Positions 32,249-41,535 of a DNA stretch of 64,000 nt are shown in pieces. How positions within the stretch are numbered: the first letter of the stretch is position 1; every line of letters starts with the position of its first letter. A model generated the notes under the pieces. The model was not told where the DNA came from. It was given only the letters and a program-made list of their open reading frames with translations, and searched no databases. A program made the translations under genes and the position numbers. Origin of the DNA: Streptomyces ruber (GTDB taxonomy: Bacteria > Actinomycetota > Actinomycetes > Streptomycetales > Streptomycetaceae); NCBI RefSeq assembly GCF_014648075.1, contig NZ_BMQK01000017.1, positions 62,001-126,000 of the forward strand, given 5' to 3'.

Positions 32249-33304
32249 CTAGGCCAGCGCACCGCCCAGCGCCCCCAAGAACCGGTCCGACGTCGCCTCG
32301 TCCCGCACCGCCAACCGCAGCCAATCGGCGTCCAGACCCGGGAACGTGTCCCCCCGTCGCACGGCGAACCCCGCACCGCGCAACCGCTCCCGCACCGCCG
32401 CCGCCCCCGGCAGACGAACCAGCACGAACGGCCCCTCGGCCGGTTCGTGCACCACCAGGCCCGCGGCGGCGAACCGCCGCAGCCCGGCCACCAGATGCGC
32501 GCGGTCCGCCGCGATCCGGCGGGCCGTGTCCGCCGCCTCCGCCAGCGCCCGCGGCGACACGCACGCCTCCGCCGCCGCGAGCGCGGGCGTGGACACCGGC
32601 CACAGCGGCTGCGCCCGTTCCAGGCCGGCGATCGTCTCCGGCGCGCCGAGCACGTACCCGATCCGCAGCCCGGCCAGCCCCCACGTCTTGGTGAGACTGC
32701 GCAGGACGACGAGCCCGGGCACGTCCGTCCGTCCGGCCAGGGCCTCACGCTCGCCCGGCACCGCGTCCATGAACGCCTCGTCCACCACCAGCGTCCGCCC
32801 GGGCCGGGCGAGTTCCGCGATCGCCGCCGCCGGGTGCAGCACCGACGTGGGGTTCGTCGGGTTGCCCAGCACCACCAGGTCCGCGTCCCCGGGCACGGCC
32901 GCCGGGTCCAGCCGGAAGCCGTCCGCCGCCCGCAGCAGCACCCGGTCGACGGTGTGCCCGGCGTCCCGCAGCGCCGCCTCCGGCTCCGTGAACTGCGGGT
33001 GCACGACCACGGGCCGGCGCACCTTCAGGGCGCGGGCCAGCAGCACGAACGCCTCGGCGGCGCCCGCCGTCAGCAGCACCCGCTCCACGGGCAGCCCGTG
33101 CCGCGCCGCCACCGCCGCGCGCGCGGCCCGTCCGTCGGGGTAGGCGGCGAGCCCGGAGAGGGAGTCGGCTATCCGCTCCCGCAGCCACTCCGGAGGCGTG
33201 CCCGTCCGCACGTTCACGGCGAGGTCGACCAGCGCCGACCCGTCGTCGCGGACCTCGGCGTCCCCGTGGTGCCGGAGATCAGGCCCTTCGGTCTCAGTGC
33301 GCAT
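32249..33304 (-). CDS. cobC: CobC-like PLP aminotransferase/decarboxylase of cobalamin synthesis
   Basis: A 351-residue class I/II PLP enzyme. Markers: ALVDLAVNVRTGTPPEWLR, the SGLAAYPDG stretch, LTAGAAEAFVLLARAL, VLGNPTNPTSVLHP, VVDEAFMDAVPGE, and the PLP Lys in SLTKTWGLAGLRIGY. Such proteins are thought to supply the aminopropanol arm (threonine-phosphate decarboxylase type) of the nucleotide loop. It is the last gene of the operon, and its ATG overlaps the end of cbiX by eleven bases. Confidence 0.9.
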   Translation of the reverse strand: MRTETEGPDLRHHGDAEVRDDGSALVDLAVNVRTGTPPEWLRERIADSLSGLAAYPDGRAARAAVAARHGLPVERVLLTAGAAEAFVLLARALKVRRPVVVHPQFTEPEAALRDAGHTVDRVLLRAADGFRLDPAAVPGDADLVVLGNPTNPTSVLHPAAAIAELARPGRTLVVDEAFMDAVPGEREALAGRTDVPGLVVLRSLTKTWGLAGLRIGYVLGAPETIAGLERAQPLWPVSTPALAAAEACVSPRALAEAADTARRIAADRAHLVAGLRRFAAAGLVVHEPAEGPFVLVRLPGAAAVRERLRGAGFAVRRGDTFPGLDADWLRLAVRDEATSDRFLGALGGALA

Positions 33305-34253
33305 GCGAGTGCGCGTGCCCGCCGTGGTGATGCCCGTGCCCGTGGGAGTGACCGTGGCCGTGGCCGTGCTCCCCGTCGTCGTCCGGGTGGAAGTGCGGCT
33401 GCTGCGGCAGCCCCACCTTGTCCTCGAAGCCCGGCAGCGCGATCCGGTACACGCACGAGTCGCAGTTCATGCGCAGATCGCCCTTGACCGCCTCCCGGTA
33501 GCGCTCCATCACCAGGTCGAGGAGTTCCGGCTCCGGACCGATGACGTCCGCCGACCGCACCTCGGTCTCCGGGTGCGCGGCGGCCCATTCCTCCGTCTGC
33601 TGCCGCACCCGGTCCGGAAGGATGCCCGTGAACAGGAAGTAGGGGAGGACGACGATCCGCTTCGCGCCCAGTTTCGCGCACCGGTCCAGGCCGCTCGGCA
33701 CGTCCGGCGCCGCCAGCGACACGAACGCCGTCTCGACGCCCGCGTACCCGCGGCCCTCCCAGAGCAGCCGCGCCGCCTTGTGCACCTCGGCGTTGGCGTC
33801 CGGGTCGGTGGAGCCCCGCCCGACCAGCAGCACGGTCACCTCGGACCGGTCGGCCGCGGTGCCGGAGCCGGTGCCGTCCGCGAGGGCCTCGTCCAGCCGC
33901 CGCTCCAGCACGTTCAGCAGCGCGGGATGCGGGCCGAGCGGGCGCCCGTAGGTGTACGAGATCCCGGGGTGGCGTTCCTTCTCACGGGCCAGCGCCGCCG
34001 GGATGTCACCCTTCGCGTGCCCGGCGGACACCAGCATCAGCGGCACGGCGGCGAACCGGCGCACCCCCTGCTCGACCAGCTCGGTCACGGCCTCGCCCAG
34101 CGGCGGCGGGGACAGCTCGATGAAACCGCCCGCGACGGGCAGGTCGGGGTTCCGGCGCCCCAGCTCCCGTACGAAGGAGCGGAACGCCTCGGCGCCCGCG
34201 TCGTCCCGGGTGCCGTGACCGGCGATGAGCAGGGCGGGGGGCGGGGTGGTCAC
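33294..34253 (-). CDS. cbiX: CbiX-type sirohydrochlorin chelatase with His-rich tail
   Basis: A 319-residue double-domain chelatase. The first half has LLIAGHGTRDDAG and SAGHAKGDIPAAL (metal/catalytic His); the second has VLLVGRGSTDPDAN and VLPYFLFTGILPDRV. The C terminus is a dense metal-binding tail (HGHGHGHSHGHGHHHGGHAH), a feature known in some cobalt chelatases. It inserts cobalt (or iron) into sirohydrochlorin, the early-insertion route. The GTG start has GAGGAG and overlaps cobH's stop as GTGA. Confidence 0.92.
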   Translation of the reverse strand: MTTPPPALLIAGHGTRDDAGAEAFRSFVRELGRRNPDLPVAGGFIELSPPPLGEAVTELVEQGVRRFAAVPLMLVSAGHAKGDIPAALAREKERHPGISYTYGRPLGPHPALLNVLERRLDEALADGTGSGTAADRSEVTVLLVGRGSTDPDANAEVHKAARLLWEGRGYAGVETAFVSLAAPDVPSGLDRCAKLGAKRIVVLPYFLFTGILPDRVRQQTEEWAAAHPETEVRSADVIGPEPELLDLVMERYREAVKGDLRMNCDSCVYRIALPGFEDKVGLPQQPHFHPDDDGEHGHGHGHSHGHGHHHGGHAHSHAH

Positions 34254-34873
34254 GGTTTCTCCTCGGGCGCGGGGGCGGTCACAGGGGTGGTGGGGTGGTA
34301 CAGCAGGGCGTTCAGCGCGGCCGCGGCGACCGCCGAACCGCCCTTCTCGGACACGTTGCTGACGGCGGGCAGCCCGCTCTCGCGGAGCGCCGCCTTGGAC
34401 TCGGCCGCGCCGACGAAACCGACGGGCAGCCCGATGACGAGTGCGGGGGAGGCGTCCAGGGTCAGCAGCTCCTCCAGGGCGGTCGGCGCGCAGCCGATCA
34501 CCCACAGGGCGCCGGGGCCGACCTGCTCGTACGCGAGCCGGACGGCGTGCGCGGAACGCGTCAGCCCGGGACCGGACCTCGCCTCCTTCAGCCGGCAGAC
34601 GGTCTCCCGCCGGGTGATCCCGGCCGCGACCATCTCCACGTCCACGACCACGGGCGCCCCGGCGTGCAGCGCGGCGTGCGCCCTCTCCAGGTCGGCCTCG
34701 GCCATGACGAGGTCCGTGGCGTAGTCGAGGTCGGCGGCGGAGTGGATCACCCGCTCCACCACCGCCCTGGTCAGCGGCGGGAAGGGGGAGGTGTCCAGAC
34801 GGGCGCGCAGCCGCCGGAAGGACTCCTGCTCGATGGGGTGCACGACCCGGTCGGCCGGGGACGTCGTGCTCAC
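34250..34873 (-). CDS. cobH: precorrin-8X methylmutase CobH/CbiC
   Basis: A 207-residue isomerase that moves a methyl group from C11 to C12, giving hydrogenobyrinate or cobyrinate. The catalytic His is in VVERVIHSAADLDYA; VVDVEMVAAGITRR and VIGLPVGFVGAAESKAALRE are family signatures. Both ends overlap neighbours as GTGA. Confidence 0.95.
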   Translation of the reverse strand: MSTTSPADRVVHPIEQESFRRLRARLDTSPFPPLTRAVVERVIHSAADLDYATDLVMAEADLERAHAALHAGAPVVVDVEMVAAGITRRETVCRLKEARSGPGLTRSAHAVRLAYEQVGPGALWVIGCAPTALEELLTLDASPALVIGLPVGFVGAAESKAALRESGLPAVSNVSEKGGSAVAAAALNALLYHPTTPVTAPAPEEKP

Positions 34874-36567
34874 TTGGGCTCCTCCTGCCAGCGGTAGCCG
34901 CGCGGCGTGACCATACGGCCCGCGATCTCACGGGTCGCGGTGTTGCCGACGGTCACCACGGTCATCATGTCGACGGTCGCCGGGTCCAGGGCCGCCAGGG
35001 TCGTCAGCCGGCTGGACTCGTCCGCGCGGGACGCGTTCCGCACGACACCGACCGGCGTCGCCGGCTCCCGGTGCTCCGCGAGGATCGCCAGCGCCTTGGG
35101 CAGCTGCCAGTCACGGCCCCGGCTGCGCGGGTTGTAGAAGGTGACCACGATGTCGGCCTCGGCCGCCGCCCGCACCCGCCGCTCGATGACCTCCCACGGC
35201 GTGTGCAGGTCGGACAGGCTGATCGACACGTGGTCGTGGCCGAGGGGCGCGCCGAGGATCGCCCCGGCCGCGAGCGCCGCCGTGACACCCGGAACACCGA
35301 TCACGTCGATGTCGTCGGACGCCTCGGCCAGCGCGGGCGACGCCATCGCGTACACGCCCGCGTCACCGCTGCCGATCAGGGCCACCGCGTGCCCCTTCCG
35401 CGCCTCGGCGACCGCCGTGCGCGCCCGCTCCTCCTCGGCGCCGAGGCCGGATTCGAGGACACGGGTGCCGGGGCGGAGCAGGTCGCGGATCTGGTCGACG
35501 TACTGGTCGAGGCCGACCAGCACGGACGCGCGCCGCAGCTCCGCCTCCGCGCGCGGGGTGAGCAGGTCGCGGGCGCCGGGACCGAGCCCGACGACCGCGA
35601 GCCGGCCGCGTCCGGGACGCCGTACGACGGCGCAGGTCGCCATCGCGGGACGGCCGTCCGGGCGCTCCGACTTCCGCTTGGGCACGAGGAGTCGGCCGCC
35701 CCGGGCCAGCGCGGCGGCCTCCGCCACGGACGGCGTGCCGACGGCCGTAAGGGGCGCGTCGGACGGGTTCGGCACGCTCACGCGCGCGAGCTCCTCCGCG
35801 CCGTACGTCACCACGGGCACCCCGAGCCGTTCGGCCGCCGCCACGATGCCGGGCTCGTCCGCCTTCGCGTCCACGGTGGCGAGCTCGGCGACGCTGCGGG
35901 CGGAGAGACCCGCGTCCCGCAGGGCGGCCTCGACGAGGCCGAGGATCTCGTCCGTGGGAGCGCCCTTCGAGGCGCCCACGCCGACGACGAGGGTCGGGGG
36001 ACGCAGCAGCACCTCGCGCTCGGCGGGGACGGGCTCGACGAGACGGTCCGTCAGCCGGATCGTGTACGCACCGCCGTCCGTCACCGGCAGCGGCGGCAGC
36101 GGCCAGCTCACCTCCGCCTCCAGCGCGACCGGCTCCCCGTCGAGGAGGGCCCGCGTCACCCCGGCGACGTCGCCCTCCACCGGGAGGCCGAGGGTGTCGA
36201 GGCCGGGCAGGCCCACGGCGTCCGTCGCCGTCGTCACCACCGGCTCCGCGCCCAGCACCTCGCCCACCTCGCGGGCGAGCGCGTTCGCGCCGCCGCCGTG
36301 CCCGCCGACGAGGGACACGGCGAACCGCCCGGCCTCGTCCACGCACACCACACCCGGGTCGGTGGTCTTGTCGCCCAGCAGCGGCGCGACCAGCCGGACC
36401 ACCGCCCCGGTCGCGAGGAAGCACACCAGCTGCCCGCACTCCCCGAACGCCCGCCGTACGGCGTCCGCCACGGGACCGTCGTACACGCGCGTACGGTCCG
36501 GCCACGCAGCGGCCAGCCGGTCACGCGCCGCCGCACCCGCCGAGGTGGCGGAGATCAGGCCGATCAC
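34870..36567 (-). CDS. cobJ: fused CbiG (cobalt-precorrin-5A hydrolase) and CobJ/CbiH (precorrin-3B C17-methyltransferase)
   Basis: A 565-residue bifunctional protein. Residues 1-~310 are CbiG: GLISATSAGAAARDRLA, LVCFLATGAVVRLVAPLL, VSLVGGHGGGANALARE, and LVVGVGASKGAPTDEI. From ~320 the SAM methyltransferase fold follows: RLAVVGLGPGARDLLTP, ALIGSGDAGVYAMASP, IDVIGVPGVTAALAAGA, VVTFYNPRSRGRDWQL, MMTVVTVGNTATRE. It performs ring contraction-associated methylation at C17 and opens the delta-lactone. The GTG has GAAGGAG seven bases upstream. Such fusions are common in actinobacteria. Confidence 0.94.
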   Translation of the reverse strand: MIGLISATSAGAAARDRLAAAWPDRTRVYDGPVADAVRRAFGECGQLVCFLATGAVVRLVAPLLGDKTTDPGVVCVDEAGRFAVSLVGGHGGGANALAREVGEVLGAEPVVTTATDAVGLPGLDTLGLPVEGDVAGVTRALLDGEPVALEAEVSWPLPPLPVTDGGAYTIRLTDRLVEPVPAEREVLLRPPTLVVGVGASKGAPTDEILGLVEAALRDAGLSARSVAELATVDAKADEPGIVAAAERLGVPVVTYGAEELARVSVPNPSDAPLTAVGTPSVAEAAALARGGRLLVPKRKSERPDGRPAMATCAVVRRPGRGRLAVVGLGPGARDLLTPRAEAELRRASVLVGLDQYVDQIRDLLRPGTRVLESGLGAEEERARTAVAEARKGHAVALIGSGDAGVYAMASPALAEASDDIDVIGVPGVTAALAAGAILGAPLGHDHVSISLSDLHTPWEVIERRVRAAAEADIVVTFYNPRSRGRDWQLPKALAILAEHREPATPVGVVRNASRADESSRLTTLAALDPATVDMMTVVTVGNTATREIAGRMVTPRGYRWQEEPK

Positions 36568-37856
36568 TGAGCTACTCCTTCGACTTCCGTAACTTCCGTA
36601 TGAGTCATACGTGCCGGGGGCCGCACGCCCCACAGCAGGAACACGGGATTGGCCGCCGCGAGCCGGGTCACGTCCCCGGGCAGCGGCGCCAGCCGGGACG
36701 ACTGGAGCAGCACGCCGTCGCAGCCGAACCCGGCCGCGACCAGCGCGTCCCGCACCGCGGGCACCCGGTCCAGGGCGGCCACGGCGACCACCACGGTCCG
36801 CCGGGCGCGCCGCGCGCACGCGGTGACGATCGCGGGCAGCTCGCGCCCCCCGCCGCCGACGAACACCGCGTCGGGGTCGTCCAGGTCCGACAGCACGGTG
36901 GGCGCCGCCCCGTGCACCACATGCACGTCGACCCCGTGCGCGGCGGCGTTGGCGCGCACCCGCTCCACCCCGTCGCGGGTCTTCTCCACCGCGACGACGG
37001 CGGCGCCGAACCGCGCGCACTCCACGGCCACGGACCCGGAGCCCGCGCCCACGTCCCACACCAGCTCGCCCGGGCGCGGCCCCAGCCGGGCCAGCGCCAG
37101 CGCCCGCACCTCGAACTTGGTGATCATCGAGTCGCGGTGGGCGAACGCGTCCTCGGCCAGTGCCCATCCGGCGGGCCCCGGCGGCGCCCCCGCGACGGTG
37201 CGCGCGGGGGCGCTCACGGACGTCCGCTCCTCGTCCAGGCACAGCACCACGTTCACCGCGTCGCCCCAGTCACGGGCCGCGGCCTCGGCCGGCGTCACCC
37301 GTTCCAGCCGCTCGCGCACCGGGTCGCCGAGCGCCGACGCCACCACCAGCACCCGCCGGCTCGCCCGCAGCCCCGCCCCCAGCTCGGCGGGCCCGGCGCC
37401 CGGCCCGGTGAGCACGGCGACCTTCGGACGGGCCCGGCACACGTTCAGCGCGGTGCGCGGGTCGCGTCCGTGCGCGCTGACCACCACGGCGTCGTCCCAG
37501 GTCAGCCCCAGCCGCGCGAACGCGGTCGCGACGGACGACACTCCGGGCCGTACGTCGAGGCGCCGCGGCCCGAACCGCTCGGCGAGCGCCCGTACGATCC
37601 CGAAGAACCCGGGGTCGCCGGAGGCGAGGACGACGACCGGCGCCTCGCGCCCGTCCGCGTGCTGCTTCGCGAGGTGCTCCTCGACCGCGTCCAGCGCGGG
37701 CGCCGGCGGACCGAGGACGATCCGCTGCACGGTGTCCGGGAGTCCGGCCGCCTCCAGGTGCCGCCGGGCGCCCACCACGAGCGCCGCCCCCGCCAGCGCC
37801 TCCCGGGCGTCCGGGGCGAGGGGCGCCCCCGTGCCCGTACCGATGACGGTGATCAC
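36564..37856 (-). CDS. cobL: CobL: precorrin-6Y C5,15-methyltransferase (decarboxylating), CbiE-CbiT fusion
   Basis: A 430-residue bifunctional enzyme. The N-terminal CbiE-like part has VIGTGTGAPLAPDARE, VLASGDPGFFGIVR and VVVSAHGRDPRTAL. The C-terminal CbiT Rossmann part has DSMITKFEVRALALARL, LVWDVGAGSGSVAVE (SAM motif I) and DAVFVGGGGRELPAIV. It adds methyls at C5 and C15 and decarboxylates the C12 acetate. It starts at GTG overlapping the cobM stop. Confidence 0.94.
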   Translation of the reverse strand: MITVIGTGTGAPLAPDAREALAGAALVVGARRHLEAAGLPDTVQRIVLGPPAPALDAVEEHLAKQHADGREAPVVVLASGDPGFFGIVRALAERFGPRRLDVRPGVSSVATAFARLGLTWDDAVVVSAHGRDPRTALNVCRARPKVAVLTGPGAGPAELGAGLRASRRVLVVASALGDPVRERLERVTPAEAAARDWGDAVNVVLCLDEERTSVSAPARTVAGAPPGPAGWALAEDAFAHRDSMITKFEVRALALARLGPRPGELVWDVGAGSGSVAVECARFGAAVVAVEKTRDGVERVRANAAAHGVDVHVVHGAAPTVLSDLDDPDAVFVGGGGRELPAIVTACARRARRTVVVAVAALDRVPAVRDALVAAGFGCDGVLLQSSRLAPLPGDVTRLAAANPVFLLWGVRPPARMTHTEVTEVEGVAQ

Positions 37857-38704
37857 GCCTGGGTACTCCGTTCCCGCTCCCGGTCGCGGTCCCGCGCCCG
37901 TTCCTCGCGCAGGGCCCTGCGCGCCTCCGGGTCGGCCTTGCGGTAGCCGTGGAAGTGACCCGGGTGGTACAGGTGCGAGCGGGTGCCGTGCGCGGCGAGG
38001 GCCGGGCCGACCAGGAACAGCGTGTGCTTCCACAGCTTGTGCTCCTTGACGGTCTCCTCCAGGGTGCCGATCGTGCACCGCACGACCAGCTCCTCCGGCC
38101 ACGTCGCCTGGTACGCGACGACGACGGGCGTGCTCGTCGGATAGCCGCCCTCCAGCAGCTCCCGCACCAGCTGACCGCTGCGCGCGGCCGACAGGAACAC
38201 CGCCATCGTCGTGCCGTGCTTCGCGAACTCCCGCACCTCCTCGCCGGGCGGCATGGGCGTCTTGCCACCGCCGAGCCGGGTGAGCACCACGGACTGCGCG
38301 ACCTCGGGGATCGTCAGCTCGCGCTGCGCCAGCGCCGCCACGGCGGAGAAGGAGGAGACGCCCGGCACGACCTCCGTCGCGATGCCGATCTCCGCGCACC
38401 GGTCGAGCTGCTCCTGGGTGCCGCCCCACAGGGCGGGGTCGCCGGAGTGGATACGGGCGACCTTCAGGCCCTCCTCGTGGGCGCGCCGGTAGACGGCGAC
38501 GACGTCTTCCAGGGACATGGCCGCCGAGTCCAGGATCTCGGCGCCCTCGCGCGCGTGGTCGAGGACCTCCGCCTGCACCAGGCTGGCCGCCCAGATCACG
38601 ACGTCGGCCGCCGCGATGGCACGTGCGGCACGGAACGTCAGCAGGTCGGCGGCGCCGGGGCCGGCACCGACGAAGGTCACCTTGCCGGTGGGGGCATCGG
38701 CCAT
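37853..38704 (-). CDS. cobM: precorrin-4 C11-methyltransferase CobM/CbiF
   Basis: A 283-residue SAM methyltransferase of the tetrapyrrole family. Motifs: VTFVGAGPGAADLLTFRAA, RIHSGDPALWGGTQEQ, VVPGVSSFSAVAALAQREL, and LTRLGGGKTPMPPGEEV, which is specific to CobM/CbiF. The charged tail (REERARDRDRERERS) exceeds the usual family end. It is separated from cobI by 85 bases, the second-largest gap in the operon. Confidence 0.95.
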   Translation of the reverse strand: MADAPTGKVTFVGAGPGAADLLTFRAARAIAAADVVIWAASLVQAEVLDHAREGAEILDSAAMSLEDVVAVYRRAHEEGLKVARIHSGDPALWGGTQEQLDRCAEIGIATEVVPGVSSFSAVAALAQRELTIPEVAQSVVLTRLGGGKTPMPPGEEVREFAKHGTTMAVFLSAARSGQLVRELLEGGYPTSTPVVVAYQATWPEELVVRCTIGTLEETVKEHKLWKHTLFLVGPALAAHGTRSHLYHPGHFHGYRKADPEARRALREERARDRDRERERSTQA

Positions 38705-38789
38705 GGGGGATCGGTCCTCTCGTACGGGAAGTGGGTGAAGCGGGTGGTGGTGCCGAGTGGCGCGGGGAGGGGTCAGCGGGCGGCGGCCG

Positions 38790-39578
38790 TCACAGCTTCC
38801 CGCCGCGGCCGCCGTCGCGTCGCGCGGGTGCGATCAGCGTGGACAGGTACGGCAGCGGGGCGTCGTCCAGTTCGGCGGCGGGCCGGATCGACTCCTCCGG
38901 CAGCCCGAGCGCGGACCCCCACACCGCGTCCTCGATCCGCCCGGTCTCCCGCAGCGCGGCGGCCACCTCGTGCGCCTGCCGCCCGAACTTGTACGCCACG
39001 ACCGTGCCCGGCCCGTGCAGCGCGTCCTTCAGTACGGCCGAGCCCGCGGTGACGGGCACCAGCGTCAGCGGCTCGGTGCCCTCCGTCAGCACGGCGCCCG
39101 ACCGCGCGGCCAGGTCCTGCATGGCCGTGATGCCCGGCACGGTCTCCACGACCGTCCCCGGCACCAGCTCCCCGACGGTCAGCGCGAGGTACGTGAACGT
39201 GGAGTACACGTTGGGGTCGCCGATCGTCGCGAAGGCCACGGAGCCGTGGCGGCGCAGCAGCTCGGCCACCCGCTCCCCGGCCGCGTCCCAGGCCGCCTCG
39301 CGCCGGGCCCGGTCGGACCGCTCGTTCAGCGCGAACACGACCCGGACGACCTTCTCCTGGGGCACGTAGTGGAGCACGGTCGCCTCCGCCCGCCCCGGCT
39401 CGCCGCCGTCCCTGCCGTCGGGTGCGGCCATGACGGGCACGACGACCACGTCGGCGGCCCGCAGCGCGTTGACGCCCTTGACGGTCACCAGCTCCGGGTC
39501 ACCGGGCCCGACCCCGACCCCGACCAGCCTGCTGATCTCCCTGTTCCCGCTGCTGTTCTCGCTCTTCTCGCCGTTCAT
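38790..39578 (-). CDS. cobI: precorrin-2 C20-methyltransferase CobI/CbiL
   Basis: A 262-residue methyltransferase. Motifs: RLVGVGVGPGDPELVTVKGV (SAM loop), FATIGDPNVYSTFTYLA and ETVPGITAMQDLAARSG, diagnostic for CobI/CbiL. It adds the C20 methyl that later leaves during ring contraction. The ATG overlaps the cobB stop (ATGA). Confidence 0.95.
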   Translation of the reverse strand: MNGEKSENSSGNREISRLVGVGVGPGDPELVTVKGVNALRAADVVVVPVMAAPDGRDGGEPGRAEATVLHYVPQEKVVRVVFALNERSDRARREAAWDAAGERVAELLRRHGSVAFATIGDPNVYSTFTYLALTVGELVPGTVVETVPGITAMQDLAARSGAVLTEGTEPLTLVPVTAGSAVLKDALHGPGTVVAYKFGRQAHEVAAALRETGRIEDAVWGSALGLPEESIRPAAELDDAPLPYLSTLIAPARRDGGRGGKL

Positions 39579-40942
39579 GACGTCCGGCACCTCTCGACGA
39601 ACCGACGGGCGACACCGGGCTCGGACGCCCAGTGCGTGTGCAAGTAACTGGCGTGCACGCCCTGCTGTACAAATCCTTCGACCCGCCGCCGGGGAGCGCG
39701 CACGCCCCAGGCGGGCGCCGGTCCCGCGCCGGGCTCGACGACGGTCCGGTGGAACTCGTGGCCCCGCATCCGCGTACCGGCGGCGGCCAGGACGCTGTCG
39801 CCGACGGCCACGGCGTCCCGGTACCCGAGCGTGAGCCGCGCGTCCATGCGCGCGGTCGCGTCGAGCACCCCGCACATGAGCCGCCCGTCCAGCTCACGGC
39901 ACAGGTACAGCAGCCCGGCACACTCGGCGGCGACCGGCGCGCCGCGCTCCGCGAGCACCGCGACGGCCTTGCGCAGCGGCTCGTTGGCGGACAGCTCGGA
40001 GGCGTACACCTCGGGGAACCCGCCGCCGACGACCAGCCCGCCCGTCCCCTCGGGCAGCTCCTCGTCCCGCAGCGGGTCGAACGTGACGACCTCCGCCCCG
40101 GCGGCGGTCAGCAGTTCGGCGTGCTCGGCGTACGAGAACGTGAAGGCGGGCCCGCCGGCGACGGCGACCACCGGACGCTTTCCGTCGCGGGGCGCCGCCA
40201 CAGGGGGCTCCCACGGCGCGTCCGGCAGCGCACCGGCGCCCCGCGCCAGCGCGAACAGCGCGTCCAGGTCGCAGCCCGCCCGCACCTGCGCGGCCATGGC
40301 GGCCACGGCGTCGACCGCCTCGGCCCGCCGCTCGGCGACCGGGACAAGACCCAGGTGCCGGGACGGCGTGTCCACCTGCGGCGCCCGCCGCAGCACCCCC
40401 AGCACGGGCACCCCGGACGAGTCCAGCGCCTCCCGCAGCAGCTCCTCGTGCCGGTCGGAGGCCACCTTGTTGAGGATGACGCCCCCGATCCGCACCTCCG
40501 GGTCCCACGACGCGAACCCGTGCACCAGCGCCGCCACCGACCGCGACTGCGACGACGCGTCCACGACCAGCACCACGGGCGCCCGCAGCAGCTTCGCCAC
40601 CTGGGCGGTGGACGCGAGCTCGCCCTCGCCGGCGGCCCCGTCGTACAGCCCCATGACCCCCTCGACCACGGCGATGTCGCAGCCGCGCGCCCCGTGCAGG
40701 AACAGCGGAGCGACCAGCTCCGGCCCGCACAGGTAGGCGTCGAGGTTCCGCCCCGCCCGCCCGGTGGCGAGCGCGTGGTACCCGGGGTCGATGTAGTCCG
40801 GCCCCACCTTGTGCGGGGACACGGCGAGGCCGCGCGCGGTGAGCGCGGCCATCAGCCCCGTGGCCACGGTGGTCTTGCCGCTGCCCGAGGACGGCGCGGC
40901 GACGACCAGCCGGGGCACGGCGGACAGGGCGGCATTCACCAC
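39575..40942 (-). CDS. cobB: cobyrinic acid a,c-diamide synthase CobB/CbiA
   Basis: A 455-residue ATP- and glutamine-dependent amidase. The N-terminal ATPase has the P-loop VVAAPSSGSGKTTVATG, GPDYIDPGYHALATGR and VEGVMGLYDG. The C-terminal glutaminase-like part has VVGGGFPEVYASEL and the nucleophile Cys in VAAECAGLLYLCREL. It amidates carboxylates a and c of the corrin. Two adjacent GTG codons (40942, 40939) could start it; the second overlaps the cobO stop. Confidence 0.94.
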   Translation of the reverse strand: MVNAALSAVPRLVVAAPSSGSGKTTVATGLMAALTARGLAVSPHKVGPDYIDPGYHALATGRAGRNLDAYLCGPELVAPLFLHGARGCDIAVVEGVMGLYDGAAGEGELASTAQVAKLLRAPVVLVVDASSQSRSVAALVHGFASWDPEVRIGGVILNKVASDRHEELLREALDSSGVPVLGVLRRAPQVDTPSRHLGLVPVAERRAEAVDAVAAMAAQVRAGCDLDALFALARGAGALPDAPWEPPVAAPRDGKRPVVAVAGGPAFTFSYAEHAELLTAAGAEVVTFDPLRDEELPEGTGGLVVGGGFPEVYASELSANEPLRKAVAVLAERGAPVAAECAGLLYLCRELDGRLMCGVLDATARMDARLTLGYRDAVAVGDSVLAAAGTRMRGHEFHRTVVEPGAGPAPAWGVRAPRRRVEGFVQQGVHASYLHTHWASEPGVARRFVERCRTS

Positions 40943-41535
40943 TCGATGCCCTTCTGGCCCTTCTGCCCCACGTCCATCGGGTGCTTGACCTTCGACATGT
41001 CGGTGACGAGGTCGGCGAAGTCGATCAGTGCCTCGGGTGCGTTCCGCCCGGTGATCACGACGTGCTGGGTGCCGGGCCGGTCGCGGAGCACCTCGATCAC
41101 CTCGGCGGTGTCGACCCATCCCCAGTGCATGGGGTACGCGAACTCGTCGAGCACGTACAGCTTGTACGTCTCGTCCGCCAGGTCCCGCTTGACCTGCTCC
41201 CAGCCCTCGAGGGCCTTCTCCTCGTTGTCCATCTGCGCGTCGCGCTGGACCCAGGACCAGCCCTCGCCCATCTTGTGCCAGTCGACGGTGCCGCCCTCGC
41301 CGGAGGCACCGAGCACCCGCAGCGCGTTCTCCTCGCCGACCTTCCACTTCGCCGACTTGACGAACTGGAACACCCCGATGGGCCACCCCTGGTTCCAGGC
41401 GCGCAGCGCCAGCCCGAAGGCGGCGGTCGACTTGCCCTTGCCGACGCCCGTGTGCACGACGACGAGCGGACGGTTGCGGCGCTGACGGGTCGTCAGCCCG
41501 TCGTCCGGTACGACACTCGGCTGTCCCTGCGGCAC
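40936..41535 (-). CDS. cobO: cob(I)yrinic acid a,c-diamide adenosyltransferase CobO/BtuR
   Basis: A 199-residue P-loop enzyme attaching the 5'-deoxyadenosyl ligand to cobalt. The nucleotide loop is VVHTGVGKGKSTAAFGLALR; WVQRDAQMDNEEKALEGWEQ, LYVLDEFAYPMHWGWVD and HVVITGRNAPEALIDFADLV complete the CobO pattern. The GTG start shares one base with the chelatase stop (TAGTG). Confidence 0.95.
   Translation of the reverse strand: MPQGQPSVVPDDGLTTRQRRNRPLVVVHTGVGKGKSTAAFGLALRAWNQGWPIGVFQFVKSAKWKVGEENALRVLGASGEGGTVDWHKMGEGWSWVQRDAQMDNEEKALEGWEQVKRDLADETYKLYVLDEFAYPMHWGWVDTAEVIEVLRDRPGTQHVVITGRNAPEALIDFADLVTDMSKVKHPMDVGQKGQKGIEW

Noticed and set aside
34870..37242. A 790-residue extension of the CbiG/CobJ fusion
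   Set aside because: The upstream third is low-complexity Arg/Gly sequence overlapping cobL. GTG 36567 has a strong ribosome site and the family N terminus.
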